Assembly (NCBI GenBank): GCA_051985675.1
Contig: JBPYFJ010000002.1
Coordinates: 32,751-96,750 of the forward strand
Reading direction: 5' to 3'
DNA length: 64,000 bases
Source of the DNA: JAFAXD01 sp051985675
GTDB lineage: Bacteria > Pseudomonadota > Alphaproteobacteria > Rhizobiales > Xanthobacteraceae
The notes under the pieces are model-generated. The model searched no databases, had not been told where the DNA came from, and saw only the letters and a list, made by a program, of their open reading frames with translations. A program made the position numbers and the translations under genes. The first letter of the stretch is position 1; every line of letters starts with the position of its first letter. Of this stretch, positions 27,064-35,682 are shown in pieces.

Positions 27064-27492
27064 TCAATTCAAGGCCCAGAGAAAAACCAGCGCGGCGGCG
27101 AGCCCGAGCGCGGCTCGCACCGCGTGCAGATCGCCCCACCTCTTGATCAGGGTTCTGGTGTCCGCGCTCGCGTCCTCCGCAGGCGTGGTCTCCAAGCGCT
27201 TGTTGACCGGCAGGATGACGATCAGCGTATAGGGCCAATTGGCAAAAATCAGTGCGGCGCCGACGAGCCAGCGCCAATCGCGGGTTAGCCACATCGCCAG
27301 CAATCCGAACAGTGTGGAGGCGAGCGCGAGGCTCGCCTGCATGGCAAAGCCGCGGCTGTAGCTCGGCTTCCATTGGCGCAACATCGCGGCATTGTCGAGT
27401 TCAAGGCGGGCCGGCTGTTCGGCAGCACTGACGTAGACCGCCGCGCCCGCGAACAGGGCGGCGGTGATCAACGCGAGCTCGCCGGCCAACAT
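27064..27492 (-). CDS. DUF1772 membrane protein
   Basis: A 142-residue membrane protein with four hydrophobic segments (LALITAALFAGAAVYVSAA, ASLALASTLFGLLAMWL, WLVGAALIFANWPYTLIVILP and ALGLAAALVFLWALN). The C-terminal pattern IKRWGDLHAVRAALG (R-W-x-x-x-H-x-x-R) is typical of DUF1772. Function is unknown in this context; some relatives act with quinone-type monooxygenases. It starts 4 nt after the stop of the acyl-CoA dehydrogenase gene. Confidence 0.85.
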   Translation of the reverse strand: MLAGELALITAALFAGAAVYVSAAEQPARLELDNAAMLRQWKPSYSRGFAMQASLALASTLFGLLAMWLTRDWRWLVGAALIFANWPYTLIVILPVNKRLETTPAEDASADTRTLIKRWGDLHAVRAALGLAAALVFLWALN

Positions 27493-27496
27493 GCGC

Positions 27497-28636
27497 TCAA
27501 TTTCCCAGCAGATCGCGGCTGACGATCAAGCGCATCACTTCATTGGTCCCTTCCAGGATCTGATGCACGCGCACATCGCGCAGGACGCGCTCAATCGGAT
27601 GGTCGCGCAGATAACCGTAGCCGCCATGGAGTTGCAGGCAGCCGTTCACAACCTCAAAGCCGACGTCGGTGGCGAACCGCTTTGCCATGGCAGCGAGACG
27701 CGTACCACCCGGCTCGTGGCTCGTCACGGCCGCCGCGGCGCGGCGCACCATCAGGCGCGCCGCCTCCACTTCAGTCGCATAGTCTGCCAGCCGGAAACGC
27801 AGCGCCTGGAAGTCGGCGAGGCGCTGTCCGAACTGCTTGCGCTCACGCATATAGTCGACGGTCCGCTCGAGACAGAACTGCGCGCCGCCGATCGAGCAGG
27901 CCGCGATGTTGAGCCGGCCGCCGTTGAGCCCGCTCATGGCGATCCGGAAACCCTCGCCCTCGGCGCCGATCCGGTTTGCGACCGGGACCCGGCACTGATC
28001 GAACGTCACGATTGCGGTCGGCTGCGAGTGCCAGCCGAGCTTCTTTTCCTTCGCGCCGAACGACAACCCGGGCGTTCCGTTCTCGACCACGATGCATGAA
28101 ATGCCGCGTGGGCCGGAATCGCCGGTCCGCACCATGCAAACGTAGACATCCGACGTGCCCCCGCCCGAAATGAACGCCTTGGCGCCATCGAGCACGTAGT
28201 GGTCCCCATCCCGCACGGCGCTGGTTCGCAGGCTCGCCGCGTCGGAGCCGGCATCGGGCTCGGTCAGGCAATAGCTCGCAAAGTGCTCCATCGTGCAAAG
28301 CTTCGGCAGGAAGCGTTGGCGTTGCGGAGCGCCGGCGAACGCGTCGATCATCCAGGCCGCCATGTTGTGGATCGAGATGTAGGCCGCCGTCGAGGTGCAG
28401 CCCTGCGCCAACTCCTCGAAGATGATCGTCGCGTCGAGCCTGGAGAGGGCGGAACCGCCAACGTCGTCGCGGACATAGATGCCGCCGAAACCCAGTGCCG
28501 CCGCCTTGCGCAGCGTCTCGACCGGGAATATTTCATCTTCGTCCCACGCCCGCGCGTGCGGCATCATTTCGCTGCGCGCGAAATCCCGCGCTGTTTGCTG
28601 GAATGCGCGCTGTTCCTCGCTGAGCTCGAAATCCAT
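27497..28636 (-). CDS. isobutyryl-CoA dehydrogenase-like acyl-CoA dehydrogenase
   Basis: A 379-residue acyl-CoA dehydrogenase. Family features are MDFELSEEQRAFQQTARDFA, YCLTEPDAGSDAASL, LNGGRLNIAACSIGGAQFC, the FAD region LQLHGGYGYLRDHPIERVLRD and QILEGTNEVMRLIVSRDLL. With the HIBCH and mmsB genes downstream it is best explained as isobutyryl-CoA dehydrogenase of valine degradation; short-branched acyl-CoA is the alternative. It is the first gene of the operon and is divergent from hemB. Confidence 0.9.
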   Translation of the reverse strand: MDFELSEEQRAFQQTARDFARSEMMPHARAWDEDEIFPVETLRKAAALGFGGIYVRDDVGGSALSRLDATIIFEELAQGCTSTAAYISIHNMAAWMIDAFAGAPQRQRFLPKLCTMEHFASYCLTEPDAGSDAASLRTSAVRDGDHYVLDGAKAFISGGGTSDVYVCMVRTGDSGPRGISCIVVENGTPGLSFGAKEKKLGWHSQPTAIVTFDQCRVPVANRIGAEGEGFRIAMSGLNGGRLNIAACSIGGAQFCLERTVDYMRERKQFGQRLADFQALRFRLADYATEVEAARLMVRRAAAAVTSHEPGGTRLAAMAKRFATDVGFEVVNGCLQLHGGYGYLRDHPIERVLRDVRVHQILEGTNEVMRLIVSRDLLGN

Positions 28637-28748
28637 GCAAGCCCCGGCCTCTGCCCTTGGCGCACGCGATTATTCACCGCGGCGCACGGCCCCAGTAGCA
28701 CCAACAGTTTAGAACGGCTACAACGAGCAGCGTACAGGAGAAGGTTTT

Positions 28749-29816
28749 ATGGCCATCAAGTTCGGGCGCCCGCTGGAGAGCAGAACGCGGTTCGTGCCGG
28801 TCGATGCCGAAGCGCCGGCGAGCAACCGGCTCGACCTCCCGGTTCGCCTGCGCCGCAACCGGCGCGCGGATTGGGCTCGGCGCATGGTGCGCGAAAACAT
28901 CCTGACGACCGATGATCTGATTTGGCCAATCTTCGTCATCGACGGCGCCAAGACGCGAGTACCGGTGCCCTCGATGCCGGGCGTGGAACGCCTCACGGTC
29001 GATCAGGCGGTACGCGAGGCCGAGCGTGCGGCAAAGCTGTCGATCCCGTGTATCGCCCTGTTTCCGTTCACGGAGCCGACCCTGCGCGATCCTGACGGTC
29101 GCGAGGCCGTCAACCCAGACAATCTCGTGTGCCGAGCCATGCGCGCCATCAAGAAGGAGGTGCCCGAGATCGGCCTCTTGTGCGATGTCGCGCTCGATCC
29201 CTACACGAGCCACGGCCACGACGGGCTGCTGCGCGACGGCGAGATCATCAATGATGAGACCGTGGCGGTGCTGGTCAAGCAGGCGCTAGTCGAAGTCGAG
29301 GCTGGCTGCGATATCATCGCCCCCTCCGACATGATGGACGGGCGCGTCGGCGCGATCCGGCAGGCACTCGACGCCGTCGGGCGAAGCGACGTGCAGATCA
29401 TGGCCTATGCGGCTAAGTACGCCTCGGCTTTCTACGGTCCGTTCCGCGACGCGGTCGGCTCGTCGGTAACGCTGACGGGCGACAAGCGCACCTATCAGAT
29501 GGATCCCGGCAATACCGATGAGGCCTTGCGCGAGGTTGAGCTCGATATTGCGGAAGGCGCCGACATGGTGATGGTGAAGCCCGGCATGCCCTACCTCGAC
29601 GTGTTGTGGCGTGTGAAGGAGGCGTTCGGCATGCCGACCTTCGCCTATCAGGTCTCGGGCGAGTATGCGATGCTGATGGGCGCAGCCCGCAACGGCTGGC
29701 TTGATGAAGAGAAGGTGATGCTGGAGAGCCTGATCGCCTTCAAGCGCGCCGGCGCCGACGGCGTACTGACGTATTTCGCGCCCCGCGTTGCCGAAAAACT
29801 CAAGCAGGGCGACTGA
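28749..29816 (+). CDS. hemB: delta-aminolevulinic acid dehydratase (porphobilinogen synthase)
   Basis: A 355-residue HemB that condenses two 5-aminolevulinates to porphobilinogen for haem. The Schiff-base lysines are in AAKYASAFYGPF and MVMVKPGMPY. The segment CDVALDPYTSHGHDGLL has Ala148, Asp150 and Asp158 where zinc enzymes have three Cys, so it belongs to the magnesium-activated type known from Bradyrhizobium. AGGAGAAGG lies upstream of the ATG. It is a single gene, divergent from the valine operon and convergent with the patatin-like gene. Confidence 0.97.
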   Translation: MAIKFGRPLESRTRFVPVDAEAPASNRLDLPVRLRRNRRADWARRMVRENILTTDDLIWPIFVIDGAKTRVPVPSMPGVERLTVDQAVREAERAAKLSIPCIALFPFTEPTLRDPDGREAVNPDNLVCRAMRAIKKEVPEIGLLCDVALDPYTSHGHDGLLRDGEIINDETVAVLVKQALVEVEAGCDIIAPSDMMDGRVGAIRQALDAVGRSDVQIMAYAAKYASAFYGPFRDAVGSSVTLTGDKRTYQMDPGNTDEALREVELDIAEGADMVMVKPGMPYLDVLWRVKEAFGMPTFAYQVSGEYAMLMGAARNGWLDEEKVMLESLIAFKRAGADGVLTYFAPRVAEKLKQGD

Positions 29817-29838
29817 CCTGCGATCGACCGGCGCTGCC

Positions 29839-32298
29839 TCACTTTAATGCGGCAATCCGCGCGCGCAGCGCGGCAATCGTCGCACCGCTTTCAGGAAGAT
29901 GCGCCTCTTCGGCGTCGAGGATGCGCAGGAATCCCCGCTTCTTGACCTCGACGATGTTGATGCTGCCGTTCGCAACGCCGCCGCAATCGCAGACAATGTC
30001 GATGAGGCGCTCGAGCGCGTGCAGGCGGCCGAGCAGATAGTCGTTTTCCCGGTACCTGCGCGACAGGAATGCGCCAAAACGCCCGAACGCGCTCCCCTTC
30101 AGGCTGGCCAGATCGGCGAAATCCTTGAGCACCACGACGTCCTGCGGACTGATGCGGTCGATCAGGATCTGGTTGAGCTCGCCGCTCTCGCGCCCTGCCA
30201 TCATCGGGAACGTCAGGACGTCCCAGAATGAAAACCCGAGGTAGTTGACCATCACGTAGCGGCGCGCCAGGTGATGCCACTCCATGGGATCAAGGCCGGC
30301 AATCAGTCCGTCGAGATCGCTGGTGGCACCGTCGAGATCGAGCGCGGCTGCGATCTCGTGCATCAGGCGATCGATGTCCTCGCCATGGCGATCGACGAAG
30401 CCATCGGCGTAGGCCTCCAGTTCCGTGAGCTCGTCCGCCGACGGGGGCGTGCGAAACAACCTGCGGGCAAGCTCCTGCGTTGCTGGTCCGAGGTTCGGCT
30501 CGCTCTGCCGGCGGCGGATATCGTCGAGCCGCGCGTAGAAGGCGCCCTTGAGGCGGTCAACCACGCCGGGGTCAAGCCCGCGATAGTCATCGCCGTCGAG
30601 CAGTTGATAGAGCCGGTTCTGTCCTTCGATCACGAAGTTCAATCGGCGTTCGCGGTATTTCACGTCGAACGCCTGCAGAAATTCCGCAAACCGCGGCACC
30701 GGCTGCGATTTCGCCGATTCCGGCAGCGGATTCTCCCACGCGCTCGGATCGTAATCGAAGCCGCGCCGGGCGGCCCAGGCTTCGATCACCGCGGCAATGG
30801 CATGCGCGAGCGGCGACTTGTCGGGAACGTCGCAGACCGTCACCAGCAATCGCGCGATAAAGGCGCGGGCGGACGCGAGCTTCAATCGCACGTAGCCCTC
30901 GGAGGCAAAGCCGGCGGCGCGCACCACGTGCATGTTGACCTGCTCGCGCCACTCCCGCAGCTCCTCCTTGACGACGGGGCGGTCGAGTGGTGCGGGAATC
31001 GTTGCCGTCACCAGGGCGCTCACCCGCGGGCGCGTGCGCGCGACGATCACGGCGGCTTGTCGGACCTGCTCGTTGAATGCCGTCACCACGCTCAGTTCTT
31101 CGGCAAACGGCTGCGCGCGCGGAATATCCGATGCCGCGCCCCAGAGCGTCGAAAAGAATTTCGGTATGTCATCGTTGGTTGTCTCCACCAGCGGCCGCGG
31201 CGCGGGGTCGATGTAGATAAGCCGTCGGTCGACCTGTCGAAACGCCGAGCGCCCGTGGATCGCATCGATGGCCTCGCGAAACGGCCGGTCGTTGAGCACG
31301 GAGCCGTCGATGAAGGACGCGGTCGTGGGATCGACGCCGGCCCTGCGGTGATGGCGAAAGTTGTTGGCGATGAACGCCGCCCGCTTGGGCCAGGTGGCAC
31401 CGCGCGCCGCCACCAGCGCATCCATGTCGATGATGCGAGCGGGCGGAAACGCGCCCGGGAACGACGACGTGGCGCGGGCCGCGAAGGCAAGTCCCGGCAC
31501 GTTGCCGAGATCGAGATCGCTGTCGACCTCGCCGGTCAGGCGGCGCCGGTAGGCGAAGTGCAGCAGCTGGAAGTGTTCGACCTCGTAGATGACCGGCGGG
31601 TCGTGAATGGCGACCTGCTCGTAGTACCCGTGATAGTCGGTCAAGGTCACGAACAGATCGAGGGCATGGCCGGAGGGCAGCAATGATGCCTGCGGGCTCT
31701 TGGGCACCCCCATCGCCACGGCGGCGTCGTACATCAGCGCGTCCATCACATGGCCGTCGAGCGGCGGCTGGAACCAGCGCGAGCGCACGAACAGGGAGAG
31801 CTTTTTGACCACCTCCTTGTCGCCCGCCACCATGCCGTATTTGGAGGCGAGCCAGATGACCGGCTGCAGGAACACCTTGCTCAACGCGCCAGCCTTGGCC
31901 TCTGGCGCAAGCAGCACCGTTACATCGGCGTTTTTGAGCCACATGTCGCGCAGCGCATTGACCGGCAGGTCGTGGCACAGGGCCCGCGCCAACATGGCGC
32001 CGTTGATACCGCCCGCGGAGGCGCCCGCCACGATATCGACCACAACGCGAAGCTCGAGCGTGCGGCCAAGCTCGCGCAGCAAATCAAAATACACGTCCTC
32101 GGTGTCGTATTCGGGATCGTTCGGGTCCACCCGGTCGAAGAAATGCGCGCGCGCGCGCGCGTCGCGATCCTCGATGTCATGCAAGGCGGCCGATGCCCGC
32201 ACCAGTTTGAGAACTTCCTTGGTGATCCCGTGCATATAGACGGCGAGCGAAATTCCGCCGAAGCACACGAGTGCAATGCGAAGCTCTTTTTCGCGCAT
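29839..32298 (-). CDS. large patatin-like phospholipase-type protein
   Basis: An 819-residue protein with an N-terminal patatin lipase domain. The oxyanion-hole run is CFGGISLAVYMHG (about residues 13-25), the nucleophile elbow is GASAGGING (Ser at about 95), and the catalytic Asp is in SFIDGSVLNDRPF (about 325). The region after about residue 450 resembles the DUF3376 C-terminal part of the large bacterial patatins. No signal peptide is seen. It probably acts on phospholipid or neutral lipid acyl esters; substrate unknown. It is oriented against hemB and is preceded upstream by two palindromic repeats. Confidence 0.88.
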   Translation of the reverse strand: MREKELRIALVCFGGISLAVYMHGITKEVLKLVRASAALHDIEDRDARARAHFFDRVDPNDPEYDTEDVYFDLLRELGRTLELRVVVDIVAGASAGGINGAMLARALCHDLPVNALRDMWLKNADVTVLLAPEAKAGALSKVFLQPVIWLASKYGMVAGDKEVVKKLSLFVRSRWFQPPLDGHVMDALMYDAAVAMGVPKSPQASLLPSGHALDLFVTLTDYHGYYEQVAIHDPPVIYEVEHFQLLHFAYRRRLTGEVDSDLDLGNVPGLAFAARATSSFPGAFPPARIIDMDALVAARGATWPKRAAFIANNFRHHRRAGVDPTTASFIDGSVLNDRPFREAIDAIHGRSAFRQVDRRLIYIDPAPRPLVETTNDDIPKFFSTLWGAASDIPRAQPFAEELSVVTAFNEQVRQAAVIVARTRPRVSALVTATIPAPLDRPVVKEELREWREQVNMHVVRAAGFASEGYVRLKLASARAFIARLLVTVCDVPDKSPLAHAIAAVIEAWAARRGFDYDPSAWENPLPESAKSQPVPRFAEFLQAFDVKYRERRLNFVIEGQNRLYQLLDGDDYRGLDPGVVDRLKGAFYARLDDIRRRQSEPNLGPATQELARRLFRTPPSADELTELEAYADGFVDRHGEDIDRLMHEIAAALDLDGATSDLDGLIAGLDPMEWHHLARRYVMVNYLGFSFWDVLTFPMMAGRESGELNQILIDRISPQDVVVLKDFADLASLKGSAFGRFGAFLSRRYRENDYLLGRLHALERLIDIVCDCGGVANGSINIVEVKKRGFLRILDAEEAHLPESGATIAALRARIAALK

Positions 32299-32322
32299 GG
32301 CTGAGACGGCCTGCGTTTCCCA

Positions 32323-32399
32323 TAGTGCCCCGAACCCGAAGTTCGCATGCCTATGCCGGCAAGTCCTATTGCGAACTTCGGGTTAAAAAGGGGCACTAG
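32323..32399. repeat. imperfect palindromic repeat, copy 1
   Basis: The left arm at 32323-32347 (TAGTGCCCCGAACCC then GAAGTTCGCA) is matched by the inverted right arm at 32370-32399, which carries five A residues in place of one base. It shares the core CGAAGTTCGC with the neighbouring copy at 32412-32483. Neither copy encodes anything. Confidence 0.8.
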
Positions 32400-32411
32400 A
32401 GTCATGGATTA

Positions 32412-32483
32412 CTAGTGTCCCGATTCCGAAGTTCGCGTCGAGCGTGCTGCAAGGTGTGGCGAACTTCGGAATCGGGACACTAG
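32412..32483. repeat. perfect palindromic repeat, copy 2
   Basis: Two exact 25-bp inverted arms, 32412-32436 and 32459-32483, flank a 22-nt loop. The outer arm reads CTAGTGTCCCGATTC and the inner part CGAAGTTCGC. A 16-bp half copy occurs at 50114-50129. Arm length and perfection suggest a recently active or conserved small mobile repeat. Confidence 0.85.
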
Positions 32484-32558
32484 CGAATTTATCCGATTCT
32501 CATACGCACTCTTTGTGGGCCATTCGCGGCAGCAGCGGCCAGGCCGCCACCGATAACC

Positions 32559-33725
32559 TCAATCCATCGTCGTGGCGGTTTCGATCCGCACCGGCTGATA
32601 GCCCCCGGCGGCAAGGGCAGCAAAAATCTCCTCGGCATGGAGGCGATCGCGCGCCTCGACCGTGACGTCGAGCCGCGCCCCCTTGGCCGGGACATCGAGA
32701 AACAGCCGGCGATGACCGATTTCCAGAATGTTGGCACCCAACTGTCCGAGCAGCGTCGCAATCGGCCCCAGCACGCCCGGCCGATCGGCGATGGTCAGGC
32801 GGAACGATACGATGCGGTCGCTGCGCTCGAGCTCGCGCACCATGATCGACGCGAGAATCCGCGGATCGATGTTGCCGCCGCAGAGGATGAGGCCGACCTT
32901 GCGGCCGCGAAAGCGCTCCGGCTCGGCCAGCATGGCGGCGAGCCCCGCGGCTCCTGCGCCTTCCGCCATGGTCTTCTGCAGCGTCAGATAGAGGTTGACC
33001 GCGCGCTCGAGGTGCGCCTCGTCAACGAGCACGATGTCGGAGACGAGTTCGCGCACCACCGGAAGCGTCAGCGTCCCGACGTTCTTGACCGCGATGCCTT
33101 CTGCCAGCGTCGGCCCGCCGAGCGGACGATTCTGGCGTTTGAGCGCGTTGAACATCGAGGGATAGAGCGCCGCTTCAACCCCGATCACCGTGAGCGCCGG
33201 CCGCGCGGCGCGCCCCGCGATCGCGTTGCCGGCGATCAGGCCGCCGCCCCCGATCGGCACCACCAGCACGTCGAGCTCCGGCACCTCTTCGAGCATTTCG
33301 AGCGGGATCGTGCCTTGGCCCGCGATGATGTGCTCGTCGTCGTAGGGATGTACGAACGCGAGCCCGCGCTGGCGCACAAGGTCCTGCGCGCGTGCCTGCG
33401 CCTCGCTCACCCCCTCGCCCTCGAGCACGACCTCGGCGCCATGCGCGCGCGTCGCCTCGACTTTGACGAACGGGGTTGTCTCCGGCATCACGATCGTCGC
33501 CGCGATGCCGAGCCGCCGCGCGTGATAGGCGACCGCCTGCGCGTGGTTGCCGGCCGACATGGCGATGACGCCGCGGGCGCGTTCGGCCGGCGAGAGCGAG
33601 GCGAGCTTGATGAAGGCCCCGCGGTCCTTGAACGAATTGGTGACCTGCAGGTTCTCGTATTTCACGTGAACTTGCGCACCGGTCAGCTCGGACAGCCGCG
33701 GCGCCGGCAGCATCGGCGTGCGCAA
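32559..33725 (-). CDS. ilvA: threonine ammonia-lyase
   Basis: A PLP-dependent threonine dehydratase of at least 388 residues, giving 2-oxobutyrate for isoleucine. The PLP Lys is in NSFKDRGAFIKLA, the Gly loop in PIGGGGLIAGNAIAG, and a C-terminal ACT domain starts near FRLTIADRPGVLGPIA. The start is uncertain: homology extends upstream as VTLADIESARKALVGQVLRTP, yet no ATG, GTG or TTG precedes that segment before an in-frame TAG at 33792-33794. Either TTG at 33725 is used, or ATT at 33782, which has AGGG 7 nt upstream. It is upstream of the island boundary at 33857. Confidence 0.92.
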   Translation of the reverse strand: MRTPMLPAPRLSELTGAQVHVKYENLQVTNSFKDRGAFIKLASLSPAERARGVIAMSAGNHAQAVAYHARRLGIAATIVMPETTPFVKVEATRAHGAEVVLEGEGVSEAQARAQDLVRQRGLAFVHPYDDEHIIAGQGTIPLEMLEEVPELDVLVVPIGGGGLIAGNAIAGRAARPALTVIGVEAALYPSMFNALKRQNRPLGGPTLAEGIAVKNVGTLTLPVVRELVSDIVLVDEAHLERAVNLYLTLQKTMAEGAGAAGLAAMLAEPERFRGRKVGLILCGGNIDPRILASIMVRELERSDRIVSFRLTIADRPGVLGPIATLLGQLGANILEIGHRRLFLDVPAKGARLDVTVEARDRLHAEEIFAALAAGGYQPVRIETATTMD

Positions 33726-33856
33726 GACCTGGCCAACGAGCGCCTTGCGCGCGGATTCGATGTCGGCGAGTGTGACTTTAATCTCGGCACCCTATCTGTT
33801 TGTTAGTGCTAATCTTTCGATGCCCTTCTATCACACTCTCGTAAGCCAGTTGGGAG

Positions 33857-34435
33857 TCAGTTGGGAGAATTTGTTCTCTTTTCGAGCTTCAGTACTGCGC
33901 TATCAGCCAATGCCGGATCACGATGCAGGTAATGCGCGTCCAGGATAGAGCGCACATCACGTAGCGAATGGCCGGATATCGACACGATCTCCGCTTCGCT
34001 GCATCCGGCAAGCGCAAGACGCGTTACGGCCGTGCCGCGCAGGTCGTTGAACGTCACACCGACCACCCCCGCCCTCACCTGCGCATCAAACCAAGAAGAT
34101 CGGAAGCCCGCCGAAGTCCACGGCTTGCCTTCCATCGTCGTCAGAATGATTGGTGATCGCTTTGGCGTTGCATCAAGGAGAGATTTCAGCGGACCGCCTA
34201 CCTTGATGATTACACGCGCGCCGGTCTTGAATTGCTGAAGGCGAATGCGCGTCCCGTCATATGCAGACCATGGCGGTCGCAGCAGATCACCCTGACGCTG
34301 GCCGGTCCAAAGCGCGAGCGTCAACGCGAGCCGCAGGTGCGGCGGCGCACATCGCATGAAGGCGGCTTCGTCGTTCTCAGTCCAGACCTTATCGACGCGA
34401 TTGTAAGCGTACGGTCGCATGTCTGTAATTGGCAC
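33857..34435 (-). CDS. truncated tyrosine recombinase/integrase
   Basis: A 192-residue C-terminal half of a phage-type tyrosine recombinase. The first catalytic Arg is in WTGQRQGDLLRPPW, the second Arg in FNDLRGTAVTRLA (the usual His before DLR is Asn here), the His in ISGHSLRDVRS, and the nucleophile Tyr in DAHYLHRD. The N-terminal core-binding half of about 180 residues is missing. The GTG/ATG start region lies at the first copy of a 32-bp direct repeat (34419-34450), so the gene was probably cut by the insertion that brought the next gene. It marks the edge of an accessory island. Confidence 0.85.
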   Translation of the reverse strand: MPITDMRPYAYNRVDKVWTENDEAAFMRCAPPHLRLALTLALWTGQRQGDLLRPPWSAYDGTRIRLQQFKTGARVIIKVGGPLKSLLDATPKRSPIILTTMEGKPWTSAGFRSSWFDAQVRAGVVGVTFNDLRGTAVTRLALAGCSEAEIVSISGHSLRDVRSILDAHYLHRDPALADSAVLKLEKRTNSPN

Positions 34436-34450
34436 GAAGCCGACCTTACG
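34419..34450. repeat. 32-bp direct repeat, copy 1
   Basis: ATGTCTGTAATTGGCACGAA at the left end continues with GCCGACCTTACG. It matches 28 of 32 positions with 35651-35682. The two copies bracket the ABC binding-protein gene. Confidence 0.75.
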
Positions 34451-34452
34451 CC

Positions 34453-34492
34453 ACGTCCGCTATTTTGACGCTATCCGGCGAAAAGCGGACGT
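34453..34492. repeat. short inverted repeat with the ACGTCCGCT core
   Basis: ACGTCCGCT at 34453-34461 pairs with AGCGGACGT at 34484-34492 across 22 nt. It resembles the palindrome at 36986-37013 (ATGTCCGCTTT/AAAGCGGACAT) and may be a diverged copy. Confidence 0.6.
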
Positions 34493-34656
34493 CATTTGCT
34501 CAAAATGAGTTCTTCCGCTTCTGACCCAACTCGGACATCGAGCGCCCAGACGCTGCTCGATTGGGCGTGCTAGTATGGCGTGTCGGCACCGCTGAGCCTC
34601 TGGGGTTCGATGTCTATTCGGCTGATAGCACGTCGCTGTTTTATCGTGGGACGACA

Positions 34657-35640
34657 ATGAGACGGCGCGAGTTCATCGCGGGGCTGGGCGGTGCAGTTGC
34701 GTGTCCGGCAGCGGGGAGCGCGCAACAATCGGCAAAGATTTATCGCGTTGGACTGCTGGCGACCGGCGGGGCATTTGGGTCAGGCGACGAGCGCCGTAAG
34801 ACAATCTTGGAAGGTCTCGCCGCGCGTGGCTTTGTCGAAGGGCGAAATCTGGTTTTCGACGTCCGCTGGGGTGAGGGCCGATACGATCGCCTCTCCGAAC
34901 TTGCGGCCACCCTGAAGGCTGCCAACGTCGACGTGATTGTTACATTCGGCTATCCCGCAGCGCTGGCTGCGAAAGAAACAGCAAAAGACGTGCCTATCGT
35001 CGTCACTGGCTCGGGCGATCCGGTTGCGACGGGCTTGGCCGATGGATTGGCGCGGCCGGGCGGCTATGTAACGGGCATGACCGAATTATCCACTGAGTTG
35101 AGTGGCAAACGTCTGGAAATCCTCAAGGAGGCGGTACCAAACCTTCTGCGGGTCGCGATGTTATGGAACGCTGCTGATCTTGGGATGACGTTGCGCTACC
35201 GAGCCGCTGAAACCGCAGCCAGGGCTCTCAACGTCAGCGTTCAAACGTTGGGGGTGCGAGAGCCGAATGATTTTGACACTGCATTTGCCGAGATGACCCG
35301 TTCGAGGCCCGATGGCATCTTGATGGTCTCCGATGCACTCACCACTCTCAACCGCAGGCGAGTTATCGAGTTTGCAACCGCCAACCGGCTGCCGGCAATC
35401 TACGAATTGAGCTCACTGGTGCGCGACGGCGGTCTGATGTCATACGGGCCGGATCAGCGCGCGATCGGAGACCGCGCAGCTGATTTCGTAGCTCGGATAA
35501 TGCGCGGAGCAAGGCCAGCGGACTTACCGCTCGAACAGCCAACCAAGTTCGAGCTCGTCATAAACCTCAAAACTGCAAAGACACTAGGACTTGAGATGCC
35601 ACTTCCACTGCTCGGCGGCGCCGACGAGGTGATCGAATAG
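34657..35640 (+). CDS. ABC transporter substrate-binding protein (ABC_sub_bind/DUF534 type)
   Basis: A 327-residue periplasmic binding protein. MRRREFIAGLGGAVACPAAG is a twin-arginine-like signal ending AQQ; the mature part has IYRVGLLATGGAF, GLAARGFVEGRNLVFDVRW, VDVIVTFGYPAALAAKE, PIVVTGSGDPVATGLADGLARPGGYVTG and KRLEILKEAVPNLLRVAML. This family is multiplied in Bradyrhizobium-type genomes, often without its own transporter genes, as here. The start at 34657 begins at the signal peptide; the longer frame from 34561 would put 32 residues before it. It stands between two 32-bp direct repeats. Ligand unknown. Confidence 0.9.
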   Translation: MRRREFIAGLGGAVACPAAGSAQQSAKIYRVGLLATGGAFGSGDERRKTILEGLAARGFVEGRNLVFDVRWGEGRYDRLSELAATLKAANVDVIVTFGYPAALAAKETAKDVPIVVTGSGDPVATGLADGLARPGGYVTGMTELSTELSGKRLEILKEAVPNLLRVAMLWNAADLGMTLRYRAAETAARALNVSVQTLGVREPNDFDTAFAEMTRSRPDGILMVSDALTTLNRRRVIEFATANRLPAIYELSSLVRDGGLMSYGPDQRAIGDRAADFVARIMRGARPADLPLEQPTKFELVINLKTAKTLGLEMPLPLLGGADEVIE

Positions 35641-35650
35641 CGCGCCGTCG

Positions 35651-35682
35651 ATGTCTGTTCTTGGCACAAAGCCGACCTCACG
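35651..35682. repeat. 32-bp direct repeat, copy 2
   Basis: Same sequence family as 34419-34450, in the same orientation, beginning 10 nt after the stop codon of the ABC binding-protein gene. Confidence 0.75.

Noticed and set aside
33795..34500. A tRNA attachment site expected beside the recombinase
   Set aside because: No cloverleaf or T-loop motif is visible here; only a tandem CAGTTGGGAG repeat at the recombinase stop, which is too short to call an attachment site.
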